The notes beneath the pieces are model-generated. The model did not search any database and was not told the origin of the DNA. It saw nothing but the letters and a program-made list of their open reading frames with translations. 64,000 nt of DNA from Bombyx mori. Lineage: Eukaryota; Arthropoda; Insecta; Lepidoptera; Bombycidae. The stretch covers positions 3,534,001-3,598,000 of the forward strand of contig NC_085108.1 of the NCBI RefSeq assembly GCF_030269925.1. Direction: 5' to 3'. Made by a program: the position numbers and the translations under genes. Positions 1-12,200 of this stretch are shown here, in pieces. The number at the start of each line of letters is the position of its first letter. The first letter of the stretch is position 1.

Positions 1-930
1 TACACACAGTGCTAGCTGATTACATAGTTAGTAAGTAAATTAGGTAGTTGATCAAAGATTTTGTATTAGTATAAAATTGTTATTTCAAATTATGGTACTC
101 TTTTATTTTTTATTTAATTATAAGCCTCCACCTGTAGATAATATTTTACCTCAACATATTTTGGCTTCAATTGTTTCAGTGTTTGCCCCTAAAATCACAG
201 AAAAATTATTAGTTCACACTTCGCGATACAACTAGCCATGAGATAAAGCTCTACTTTTGTTCTTCGTGTTAAATCTAAATGAATATGAAAAGTTCGGTTT
301 GAGCAAGGTTTTGAATGAAATAATAGACGGTGATAAAATTACAACGAAAATATGAGTTCACAATAGCTAGCAAATACACGCAATGATACTAAAACAAGCT
401 TGACCATTTCACTAGCAACACATATAGCTACCAATGCGTCTAATACGTAAACCCACCATTGGAAGCATCTTCTCTTTCTTCCTCGAACTGCGGCAGAGGC
501 TGTTCTATCATCATGCCCTGGACCATATCCATGCAAGAGTCAAGAGAGAACTTCTTGCCACACATTTTGATGCCACGGATACGTCGACGCATCTCTGGTT
601 AGTACAAGCATTGTGGGTTAGTGGTGTTTGATTGACTCTTGGTAAACAAATATGTTTAGGTATAAATATATTAGCGGTTTTGGTCTCTTCTGATTTAAAT
701 AGATATTGACAAGGATTTAATAGAATCAAAACTTACCAGGACTGTCTTTAGGTTCCATTTTTAGTTGCGCAAAAGTCTGCGCGCACGATGTTAGAACCTG
801 TTCATAATCACAGATGGCAGCGTGAGTTCCGTTCACGATTTTTGGACTCATCGGACTGTTTGCGAGAAGAAGACTTGTCCCGAAAGTCGCGTTTAATTCT
901 CGGGTTTCTGGAATGTCAACTCCAATTGAA
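1..930. other. no recognisable feature
   Basis: AT-rich spacer beyond the 3' side of Hdc. Short ORFs on both strands near 339-729 overlap each other and match nothing I know. A GC-richer patch at 470-600 could be decayed repeat. Confidence 0.5.
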
Positions 931-1375
931 TTTTTTTTTATTGCTTAGATTGGTGAAACGAGCTCACGACCCACCTGGTGTTAAGTGGTTACTGGAGCCC
1001 ATTGACATCTACAATGTAAATTCCGACACCCACCTTGAGACATGAGTTGTAAGGTCTCACTTTTAACAGTACATCGGCTGCCCCGCCCTTCATACCGAAA
1101 CGCATTACTGCTTCACGGCAGAAATAGGCGGGGCGGTGGTACATACCCGTGCGGACTCACAAGACTTCCTACCACCAGTAATTATGCAAACTTTAATTTT
1201 GTGGCTTTGATTTTTATCACCCAATGTTATTCCTTCACCGTGCAAGTCAATCGTGAACATTTGTTAAGTACGTATTTCATAGGAAAAATTGGTACCTGCC
1301 GGCAGGATTCGAACGCTTATGCATCGCTATATACGAAAGCACCGGACGTCTTATCCTTTAGGCCACGACGACTTT
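931..1375 (-). repeat. Bm1 SINE, full length
   Basis: Runs from the poly-T/ATTGCTTAGAT 3' end to the tRNA-like head GTCGTCGTGGCC (reverse). The flanks AATTGA at 924-929 and 1376-1381 look like a target-site duplication, so this is an insertion that kept both ends. Confidence 0.9.
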
Positions 1376-1381
1376 AATTGA

Positions 1382-2150
1382 TTATTGAATCTTTTTTAAT
1401 AATATCCTCTCTCAATTCCGTATAACAAATTGGTAGCAGCGTTGGGATCAAAAAACATAATAAAAGATCCTCGGTATCCCACCTTTGCCACCAATTTGCC
1501 CCCCGGCCAGGATTAAACCCACACCCTTAATGGTGAATTTATGTTATGTTGTGTAATGATGCGGATTCTAGAATTATTAGAAATAGGAGGTAATTCCGGA
1601 TCTGGAGATACATCTGGATTATGGATATAGTTGAATCTTAAATAGTTTATAGACTAAAGCTACACTTAAAATTATCACAATAGTGTATACAATTAGAAAT
1701 TTATTTATTTATGAAATAATCGTCACCTATAAGTACCTGAGGTTGTTCAATGATCATATTAAGCTTACTGTTAAGATTTTCGAGGTTATCTTTCTAGTTA
1801 ATAAATTAGGTAGTTAATAAATTTAGAAGTTATGAAATGAAAAGGCTAGTATGTTTAAGACGAGTTCTAGGAAAGGACACGGCTGGATCAGAATTATTTG
1901 GATGGTTTGAAGTGTATTTGATAATTTCAAAGTCGCCGGTAAAACTGCCTATTTTTTAAATGTTTTTCCTATATGGTAGTTGGATACCATTGCAATATAC
2001 AGCCGTGTGTAATTTCGGCAGGTACAGTGCTATGAATATTAGTTTCGTAAATATCTTTGTCAGGAAAATCGATTGACAACTTCGCAGCCTTTGAGATAAT
2101 AAATATCCATCTGTTCCCGTTTAGTTCTTACTATACTTCGCTATCTTTCG
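1382..2150. other. no recognisable feature
   Basis: AT-rich spacer between the Bm1 and the Gypsy relic. It includes a short GC-richer segment near 1490-1515 reminiscent of an old SINE head, too decayed to call. Confidence 0.4.
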
Positions 2151-2154
2151 GATT

Positions 2155-2320
2155 TAGTGCAGTACACTCGATTATAGTTTCGATGTTGGAATTACACTAG
2201 GCTCGTTGAATTGTAACATAAAGGGAACTTTATTTAATTTTAGTTGATGTTGGGGTAATCGATTTTTCCGTGCATTGCATTAAAGAACTCATTGTCGATT
2301 AGGTATACTATCGTTTTAAT
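2155..2320 (-). repeat. second copy of the protease-flanking Gypsy segment
   Basis: About 165 bases match 4257-4425 closely, in the same orientation. Either two copies of one family were inserted here or an internal duplication occurred. Confidence 0.8.
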
Positions 2321-2330
2321 CGCACGATTA

Positions 2331-3148
2331 TCAGGCATGGAAATTAATATCTTTGTAACAATCTCGCTTACACATATAAAAATAGGTTATACTGGACAGG
2401 ATGTTGACATTTTTACAAATATAATTTTCGGATATTAACTTACATTTACTTAAATCATTAAAATCACAATATTTACTTCTGTCTCTTGAAAACGCAATAT
2501 AAATATTAATAGGAATAATACTCGTAGTAAGGTAAGATTCGTTTTTAAATGACAATTAATACATACTTATTTCTGGTAAGTTAATACACGATACATACTT
2601 ATTTCTTACACACGATACATATAAAGGTTTAACTAAAGGTATCTTAACAACTAATATGATTTTGCTATTGTGATAAAATGTACTTAAGCTAGATACATCC
2701 ATTAATGTATGAACATTACTTGGGTTTAAATGTATTGGAAGCTCTTTAGAACTTGGTAGGAGTCTATAGTTACCCACTAAGTCATTACATAGCTGTTGAG
2801 GAGAACATATAGCAAGATAAAGAACATTATTCTTACTGAACATTAGAACGTTAGAAATATCTTTTAGTTTAAATGATAAAGTGATTAAGCTATTTTCTAA
2901 TATATCAACAACTTCCATAATTTTAGTTCTAATATTTAATTAAAGGATTCTTTAGTCACATTTTTTGATCTTTCTAATATCCAGTTGACAATGCTGTTTA
3001 AGGATTTTGCATTAGCTACGAGGTTTTTGATAATTTCATAGAATATTTTAAGAGTAGAGGTAGAAATGACAATGTTTTGTTTCATAAGGAGCAAAGTCCT
3101 TTTGTAGAGTTTGAATAGCGTCGTCGTAACGAATAGCGTTGTCCTCAT
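2331..3148 (-). pseudogene. envelope-like fragment of the errantivirus-type element
   Basis: Three adjacent minus-strand frames (2331-2555, 2556-2918, 2936-3148) have the character of insect errantivirus/baculovirus F-type envelope proteins: a long helical start, a block ending in STFYHNSKI and a Cys-rich part with ENYICK. Stops and frame changes separate them. Similarity is judged by eye. Confidence 0.45.
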
Positions 3149-3589
3149 CCACGGTGCCGAATAAATTTTTTAACCCAGTTCCAACAATATTGGATAACCA
3201 CGTGCACCTCTTAGTCATATGATTAAGGAGATAAAGAAATGAGTCGAAATTATGACCATATCTGTTTAACTGACTTCAAGAGGTTGAATAACATTTTCGC
3301 ATTCAATTTGTACAAATATTTGACTCTTGTTACATAGAGTACATGCTACTTTTAGAGCTGCCTATATATATCTAGGTGAGGCTTGATAAAATATATGTCT
3401 ACAGGTATCACTATACTTAGATCTTCGTGAACCAACCGGATCAAAATAAAAGCTGATGCTTAGAGTTCACAAAACAGGATCTGTCATCTAAATAGACAAA
3501 ACACTGCAATCTGAAAGCGACAAATCAATCTGAATCAATCTGAAATGTAGATGATGCGTTTTTAAGGCCAAGCCATACATACGGCTGAA

Positions 3590-4080
3590 TTCGAATTCGG
3601 CTTTGGGGAACAGTAAAAGCAGTCTTCGTAGAATCCTCAGGGTTCATTTGCATTTGATGAAAACCAGAGGCGAGATCCAATGTGCTAAAATATTTACTTT
3701 TACTGAGTTGATCTCATATTTCGGATGTTTGAAATGGGGTATGAGTCCCTGATAGTGATTTCATTAAGTTTTCGGTAGTCTATGACTACCCTCCACTTCT
3801 TTTCACTAGAAACGTCAGCTTTTTTGAGTAGATTGGAGACGACCAGGGAGATGCTGAAGGCTTAATGATAGATAACTTATTAGCATTTTATGGATTTGTG
3901 TATCGATTTCCTGGTTGTGGCACTCCGGAAAACGATAGATTTTAACATGGAAGGGGGATGACGTTGTCGTTTTTATTTCGTGTTTTATTTCGTTTGTATA
4001 TATCAATAGATCGCCAGGGAGATGAAAAATATCTGAAAATTGTTCACAAACTAGGAAAACTTGTGATTTTTCCTCATAGT
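3590..4080 (-). pseudogene. Gypsy reverse transcriptase N-terminal fragment
   Basis: Short blocks in shifting frames read [10 protein letters not shown] (about 3780-3810) and LDLASGFHQ (about 3655-3685), which are RT motifs of the 17.6/297 branch. The catalytic YXDD part is absent. Confidence 0.75.
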
Positions 4081-4249
4081 TTAGATACGATATGAATTTG
4101 TCCTATTTTACCCAGTGGTGTCAATCTTAACTTTAGATCGGTTGTTCGTATGTATTCACGAAGGATATGTTGATTCTGGAGTTTTCTTTGGTTTTGATGA
4201 TCCAGTTAGCAATGTAGGTACGGATGTTGATTTAAAATGAGACCTTCAT

Positions 4250-4647
4250 GAATTTTAGTGTTTAGTACAGTACATTCGATTTTAGTTTCGGAAATTTTGG
4301 AATTACGCCAGACTTGTTGAATTGTAACTTAAAAGGAATTTTATTTAATTTTAGTTGATGTTTGGGGTAATCGATTTTTCCGTGTATTGCATTAAAGAAG
4401 TCATTCCCGATTAGGTGTACTATCGTAAGGTGACAACGTCAAAGTTGTGTTTTAGTGCGTCGAATTGGATTAGGGATATGCCCAAGGGTTGATTTTGTAC
4501 CCGACGAGTCAATTTGAACTTAATAATATTTTGAGTGATTTCAGGTAACACTTCGATTGACAATTTTGATATCAGGATAATAGACGACGCACCTGTGTCA
4601 ATTAATAATGATTGGCGGGGGAAAATTAAATCTTTAGAAATTTTCAC
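4250..4647 (-). pseudogene. Gypsy protease fragment
   Basis: The frame at 4420-4647 contains LLIDTGASSIIL, the aspartic protease signature DTGAS. After a frame change near 4420 the sequence still encodes the GNDFF...GKIDY block that normally follows protease in Gypsy elements. Confidence 0.8.
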
Positions 4648-5079
4648 TACGGCGGTGCGCTGGTTCTAGTATCCCGTAGGTTCCTGCGGGGGGCGAATAT
4701 CGCCAAAGGATGAACAAAAAGAGGCCGAGGCTAAGTAATTTTAAAATGAGTAGTAGACGTACCTGGCAACCCGTCGCTGGCTCCTTGTAGGCTGCAGAAT
4801 CCAAGGAACTTGACTGCTGGACAACGCGTAATGGCAACGGTCGGCCTGACGGCTTGAGAACTCTCCTCTAAATTAGTTATGCTCACTAAACCGGTATAAC
4901 ACTCGCACTACGACGATGATGATCGTCCGTAGGAGTTCGTAAGAGAAAAGTAGCAAAAGTTTAAGACATTGAGATGTAACAAGCGGCAGGTGCGCGTACC
5001 ACGCGCGCGATATTCGAGTAACTGTCATTCGATGACCGGGCGTGAGTTGACAAGTTTTTTTATCTACCCTCATCAAAAA

Positions 5080-5634
5080 AGAACCAATGAAAATGGCTTC
5101 GAAGAAAAAGAGGTAATTATTTTTATATAAGGTAATTATTTATGGGAGATATTAGTACTATAATTATAGATACAGAATCGTGTGTCGATTTGTTGATAAT
5201 AACTGTTTTGATTGGAGTTTGGGGTGAGTGTTGTTCGCTTAAATTTTCGATGCGCATTTTTTTTGCACTCGTTTGGCGGGTTATTGCTGTCCTCCATTGC
5301 GTGTGTTTAAGACATGGTTGTTGAAGTTTAAGAAATATTTAAGTCACAATGAAGTTACATCACGGTGTAATAGTCGGACAAACAATTAATTCAATAACGC
5401 TACCGTCTCGACGTGATAAATTCTGGATACTCGACGAAGCTATTCGATGTTCTCAAGGACTAAACATATTTTAACTTAAGTTATTAAAATTAGTTTAATA
5501 TGATTTACATTCGGATACAAAAGTTCTTAAATAATTTTCGTTACAGATTATACTAATTAATATTAAGGGGATATAATATGTTAAACTTTAATTAGGTAAT
5601 GTCTATAAATCCACAATTTCTTGACTCGAGATAG
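5080..5634. other. no recognisable feature
   Basis: AT-rich sequence. If the last Hdc exon lies at 5635-5807, its 3' UTR and poly(A) site should be here; no clear AATAAA (minus strand) close to the stop is seen. Confidence 0.3.
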
Positions 5635-5807
5635 CACTGGTTCACTTACTACATAGATGAACACCACCATAGAAAGAATTTCGGAGGCGTGATGCTGTGG
5701 CTTCTGTTGCTTGGTCTTGGCGTGATGGATTGCGTGGCCTCAGGATGGGGATGTAGTTGGGGCTCGACTTCACCCCATTTGCGTAGACGAACAAAAGTAG
5801 ACGGGCT
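5635..5807 (-). CDS. candidate last Hdc exon
   Basis: In the phase required by exon 15 an open frame follows an acceptor-like TTCGAG at about 5808. It runs through YANGVKSSPNYIPIL to a stop after GGVHLCSK near 5635. A second in-phase choice starts at a GAAG site near 5769 and ends FFLWWCSSM. The base composition (GC-rich, no simple repeats) resembles coding DNA, but both acceptors are weak and insect HDC tails are poorly conserved, so this is a guess. Confidence 0.3.
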
Positions 5808-6092
5808 CGAACAGATGAACTTGAATTTTAGATTTTTATGATTAGGTAAACACAAGTTTATCTTGTTTACACTTCTATTTTCACTCCTAAGATTTGTTAT
5901 ACACTTTTGTATTTAAGTATTCTTTTACACTTTTATTTTTCACTTCACTTTATTCGTTTTTGAAGGTATTTGGAGGATACCGAAGATATTTTATTACTTA
6001 TTTTGATCCCTTTTCGCTGCCATCAATTTTTTTTTAAAAGATCCACTCTCAATTCCGTATAACAGTTTGTAAGTTGGAAACAAAAACCTTAC

Positions 6093-6200
6093 CTTTTAAT
6101 GAGATTCTTGGCTTCTTGACCACAGCAATGTTACCGTTCTCCGAACCAAATACGTCAGTTAATATCTCGGAAGCTACAATTTTAATTTCGTTCCAATCGT
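6093..6200 (-). CDS. Hdc: Hdc exon 15
   Basis: 108 bases, residues 462-496, [20 protein letters not shown] through KKPRISLK. The acceptor is TGTATTTCAG and the donor GTAAGG at 6092. DDWNEIK continues TNQDIL of exon 14, as in the family. A solo LTR lies in the intron before it. Confidence 0.87.
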
Positions 6201-9200
6201 CTGAAATACAGATACATAATTCTCTTAAGAACTTAATGCAAATGTCGCGTCACAATTGAATACCGAACATTTATTGAAGAATTCATCTGTGAATAGCTGG
6301 ATTTCAAGGCTCCAGAATTTTAACCAACGGTCATATTAGGTACCGAAGTCCATAGATATTGTTACGCCGGTAAGAGTAACGCCATCTATCGCCGAATAGT
6401 CGAGCGAATATCGAAGGATATAGTAGCATCTAGAACGTTCGAGAAGTAAAACGCCATCTATTGACAGATAGCGGAAACTACTACTAGAGATGTGTAGAAT
6501 ATTCTCGATAATTCTAGGGATGAGGTATCGGCTATAAAAGCGTTGTAGAGATGGCACGCAGTCAGTCAGTAATCGGATCTACTTGAAGCGAAACAGCGAA
6601 CGAATCACCTGAATCGGAGCGGAACAAGCGAATTGAGAGTTTTAAAGTGTTTGTTGAGTGTTTTAAAGTGTTTGTCAAGTGTTTAAGTGTTTTAAGTATT
6701 GAATACAGTTTTTAAGTTATACTTTGGTGAAATTTTATTTATCCTGAACCCTCAGCGCGTAACAATATCATAAGCCCAAGTAATTTTGCTCTTCGATTTC
6801 ATTGGAAGTCATAAGCACGCCTTAAGTACAGATTTACATAGTCAAATTCTTATCTCCCTGAGAGATTTGAACCACTGCATCGCTTATCACTTAGACCACG
6901 ACGGCTTGGTAGTCTTCCTGGGAGGGTAGCTAATCACTAACTCAATTGTGACTTTTTTTTTTAATATGAAGATTTTGTCTCCATTACTTAACCCTCTTAG
7001 CATTGACAAATAATCGTGCCAGTGTAAAAGAAAAATACCCAAAATATCCTGATTAGTCGTCCTCTGAGAGGTGATGGTGAATCTGATGACGTAAATGCCT
7101 TTGAAACAGGCAGGGACGGCGTGGATGTAGCCACGAGCGTTCAACCGCTTCAGGAGACGCTCGGTGAAAGCGTTGTCGCCTTTCAGACGGAATGCCACCA
7201 TACCTGAGAGATAATATCAATATGAAGCTTATCAGGGATGTGGGTTCTATAATTATAAACCTTATGATCAAGTCAGACCAGTCATATTACACTGTGCATA
7301 CTAAGCATACTTATTCTAAGGATACCGTGTTGCAGTGTATATCAGATGTTCTCTTAATCTCGATTCCAAAAAGCCCCCTATGCATAACGAAATTACTTCA
7401 ATGAACTACTAATTCAATTAGCCTATGAGGATATTATTTCGAATCAGTCCCATTTTCATCAAACGGGGCCTCGACTTATCAATTAGTTTTCTAAAGTGGA
7501 TTTCGAATTAAAACTTTAAAAAAAGTTCAAGTTACCCAAGTTACTTGGTTGTGGAATCTCGAATCTCGGATCGGCCAGCACTAGAGCCGCGAATTTTTGG
7601 GCCAAGCGCACACCCTGAAATAATACATAAGTTTTGATGTTTAAAAAATGGAATTTGGGATAATAAATTTTAAAAATTGCCTAAATCACTGGTATTTAGT
7701 ATAATAAATTTTAAAAATTGCCAAAATCACTGGTATTTGGTATAATAAATTTTAAAAATTGCCAAAATCTCTGGTATGTAGATATAAAAATGTGAACGGT
7801 GGCGTCGCCTTGGGAATCAATTAACATCTTCAATAACTTTTGATTAAAGACCTATTCTTGAAATTCAAACAATTTTTGGCAGCAAATTAATAAATAAGAC
7901 GTTGCTTTCAAGGTGTCCTGGCTTCCAACTAACTTAATATTAGTAACAGTATGTCACATTATTAAAAGTACACTGAGGTAATCAATAGAGTCGTTTTGTA
8001 GACTCTTCTTTCAAAAGAAAAATAGAGTTAACTATTGCTCACCTCACGGATATGTTTTTGAATGCCAACAACACCATAGTTTCGCAGCACAAACCAGAGC
8101 TTTAAAGCTCTGAAACGACGACTCAACGGAATCTGCCAATGCTGCAAATTTAAAATAATCCTCATTTTTCTTAATTGCCTTTTATGTTTTTTTAAATGTG
8201 CTACCAATATCCGCTATAGAGGTGAATGTAGCTTCATGCATCTATTGAATAATTTTATATCGCGAATACATATTCAATCGGATAAATTTTGACTGCCGAA
8301 GTCTGCAGCTACAGGTCAAAAATGTATAGCTTAGGTATCGTATTTTTATTTTACAGTTAGTAGATACTAAGTTGTGCACTAAACCTTTCATTTGCAATTT
8401 CTATTAGAGCCGCATGGTGCTAAATGCTTACCAACACCTCGTGACTTTATGAATGTTAAATTCATTTAATCTGGTATCCAGTCCTAAATTTATATTCACA
8501 GTTTTTAATCTAAATATCGCTGTTGTCTACCAACCGAATCAATAGTTTTTATTTGAGCAGTATTGAATTGTTAAAATCAAGTACTATGTTTTAAATTCCC
8601 ATGCACTAAGCATCAACCCCCAGCAGCGTTGGCAACGTGGCGCTGTCCAAGCTTAAATACCCCACCACCAAAAACCCATCACCTATCATCAAACATCTCA
8701 CAAGTAGCTCCTTCTTATTAGGATCTTCCAGTTGTATGATTTTACCGCATCCGTGTGATATTTTATTGTAGCCATGAAGGTTCTTTGTATCGCCAACAGC
8801 ATCGTATAAATCGTCATCTTTACCAATATTACCATCAACATCGGTACTCACTTCGACGGCATCAACTTTGGTAATATTACGATTCTCAATTTGTGTGATT
8901 ACCCCATTGTTTTTGTTAAATTTGTTATCAACTTTGTTATCGTCAGCTTTCGGATGATCAATATCGTTCATAATGTTTATCTTTTTTAGTGTCAACTTTT
9001 TTATGTCTTCGTTCTGGGATCCGACCTGAGTTTTTAGTCACATTTAAAAAAAAACGGAATGTTAATAAGAAAGAAAGAAAATTAAAATTTCGATCTTATG
9101 ATAAAATGAAATAAAAAAAAAACTTACCATGTAATCTATTGCTTTTCCTGTTAAGCAAAACATTACTTTTTTTAATTAAGTTCAAATTATTTTAAAAGGT

Positions 9201-12200
9201 TTTAGTTTTGTTGAAAAATAAAACTAAATGTATTAATGCATAAATACTATGGATTGTAAATAAAATACGCCACAGCGTACAAACAGGGGGGTCAAACTGT
9301 GGTAAAACATAGTATGCTATTTATAGTATATTGGTAAATATATTAATATACATATTATATTTCTCCCGTTACTCCTAAATGTACTAAAGGTAAATAATAT
9401 TATAATACAATGTCCATAAGCTTGTCGATCGATTCACAAATGCTCACTAAAGCCACTTTTAGACGATATGCTTGTAATCGGGAAGTTAAAAAAACACAAT
9501 TACCTGAATTTTCGTGTCTCAAGTAAATTGGATTGACATTGAAAGTTCGATGCAGAGCAGTACTGTCCTTTACCCTACAAAAGAGAACAAGTCTGTAATA
9601 CTTTTATTTTTATTCTTATAATCTAAAAAAATCATTCTTATATTTGATTTTAATAGTAAAGTTATCGAATCTTTTTTTTTCTTCTTTTTTTATTGCATAG
9701 GTGGATGGACGAGCTCACAGCTTACCTGGTGCTAAGTGGTTACTAGAGCTCATAGACATCTACAACGTAAATGCGCCACCCACCTCGAGATATAAGTTCT
9801 AAGGTCTCAGTATAGTTACAAGGGCTGTCCCACCCTTCAAACCGAAACGCATTACTGCTTCACGGCAGAAATAGGCAGGGTGGTGGTACCTACCCGTGCG
9901 GACTCATAAAAGATCCTACCACCAGTAATCTTACTTTAAGCTACTTCTCCCGTAACTACAACTGCTTTAAATTGAATATATTCAGACTCATCAAAGAAAG
10001 TTCACTAGTCAAATTAACCATTAGATCGAAGAGGCGATCAGATATAGTTGGTCCAATCTATTTTGGATAATAACTATAATAGGCTAGTTTCCAACACAGA
10101 TTTATTCCATAGTTCTTTTTTTTTACATCTCGATATTTACTCCAATATCTTGGACCAATTTGAGAAGTTATTTTGGATATCTGCTCCAAACTAGACGCGT
10201 CTTATGGTGTCTGCGCTTAGTTTGGGTTTTGTATCCAGCTTTCTTCAGTTATAATAGTGAAAACAAGCAAACGAAATTGAAAAAATCAATAAAAAAATTA
10301 AAAATAAAAAACACCAAACTTCATCCAACCGTATAAAAACAAAGATACAGAGACACACATTAAAATTGGAGTTAATTTTGATATGATTGTAACGTAGATT
10401 TATTTCTTAAATTTACTTCGATGGAAATTATCCCTCCAAGTATTTCAAAAAATAAGTTCTGGGAAATAGTGGTGGTAGGACCTCTTGTGAGTCCGCATGG
10501 GTAGGTACCACCGCCCCTTCCTGTTTCAGCCGTGAAGCAGTAACGCGTTTCGGTTTGAAGGGTGGGGCAGCCGTTGTAACTATACTGAGACCTTAGAACT
10601 CATATCTCAAGGTGTGTGGCGCATTTACGTTGTGGATGTCTATGGGCTCCAGTAACCACTTCATACCAGGTGGGCTGTGAGCTCGTCCACAAATCTAAGC
10701 AATAAAAAAAATAAAATAATTTTTTTTTTCTGTACTGTTTGTTGTTCATTGAAAAAAGGAATAAGTATAATTGTTACCACATCGCAGTGCAGTCAAAGTT
10801 CACCATTAACCATTTGGATGGGTTGAAAGCGAAGGAATCGGCAAGTTCCACTCCATCCAGCCAATGTCTGAAAATTGTTCATTTTGTTATTTCCCACTCT
10901 ATAAAGTGAATGTATAGAGTGCATTTGTTCATTGCGAAAAGAAATTGAGCATGTGCCCTATTGAGTATACTCATCATCAGTGATTATAATAATAATAAGC
11001 CGTTTATTTCTTGCTTTACAAAGTTTAAAAAAACATGTAATAAATATAAATGTATGTATATTTAAGATGTAAAAGTTTTGTAATGAATCAGTAAAATTTA
11101 GTTAGCAAGAACCCCGGATCGGGTAAAGGCCTCCTCCAAAGATGCCCAAGCGTCTCTATCCTGTGCTACGTCTATCCAGTTTGGGCCAGCTGTTCATCTA
11201 AGATCGTCTTCCCATCTGGTTAGTGGTCTCCCTCGACTTCTCTTGCCCGTTGAGCCGCTCCAAGATGCCATCATCAGTTATGTTTCAGAAAGTTATTTAA
11301 ATAGACCTATAGGTTCTTATTCCTATTCTCCCCATAGGCTCCTATTCTTATAGCTCAATTGTTTCAAATTCTTCTTCCACTCCTTCCATTCCTTCTTCCA
11401 AAAACCCAATAGGTTCCTATTCTTCTTTCAATTAATGCTAGACAGCTTTGTTTCATTACAAAAAAAAAAACTATTTACCACTCAAATAAAGCAACGCTAT
11501 GGGGACTCATACATTATTTTTGCGTATTAGGATATGCGATACCTGTATTCGGGACAAACGAAAGCGCTTCCAGCATATGCCGCATCCACGTGTAGCCAGG
11601 CTCCGTGTTTCTGGCAGACCTGACCTATCTCACGGAGATTGTCGAACGCCACAGATCCTGTTGTGCCTAATGTTGCACACACCTGAAAATAGCGGGTGTT
11701 TTTTTTAATATTGTCTCGATCTGCAGCTCAAGATAATTAAAAACTCTTCACTGAAATACCAAATAAAATTAGATTTAAGCCTTCGTCAAACCGAAGGCGT
11801 ACTTAGCGCGCGTCAAAGCGCTAAACTAACGCCGCGCTATGACGCCGATATGCATTGTACTACTACGGTATTATACCGTCAAACAGAGCGCCAGCGCTAT
11901 GAGCGCTATAGCGCTGGCGCTCTGTGTGACGGTATGTTACCATAGTAGTACAACACATCTCGGCGTCACAGCGTAGCGCTCTGACGCGCGCTAATTACGC
12001 GTTCTGTTTGACGAAGCCTTTAATTATAATTGCAATTAAATGTATGATTTTGAATTCGTCGTGGCCTAAAAGATAAGACGCCTGGTGCGTTCGTATCGAG
12101 CGATACGACTGTACCGGTGTTCGAATCCCGCAGGCGGATACCAATTTTTCTTATCAGGACAACGATGAACGTAATTACGTAAGGACGAACGTTTGCGTAA

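Larger units (their letters stand above)
2155..5076 (-). mobile_element. decayed Ty3/Gypsy (errantivirus-like) retrotransposon
   Basis: Reading on the minus strand, a protease, the start of a reverse transcriptase and an envelope-like region follow in order, broken by many frameshifts. RNase H and integrase are missing between the RT scrap and the envelope-like part. The low-coordinate end repeats the segment next to the protease, so the copy is rearranged. No LTR pair is visible at its ends. It is non-functional in this state. Confidence 0.75.

Noticed and set aside
1042..1377. 111-codon plus-strand ORF
   Set aside because: Entirely inside a reversed Bm1 SINE.
7192..7404. 70-codon plus-strand ORF next to Hdc exon 14
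   Set aside because: Lies on the opposite strand in the intron, with no motif.
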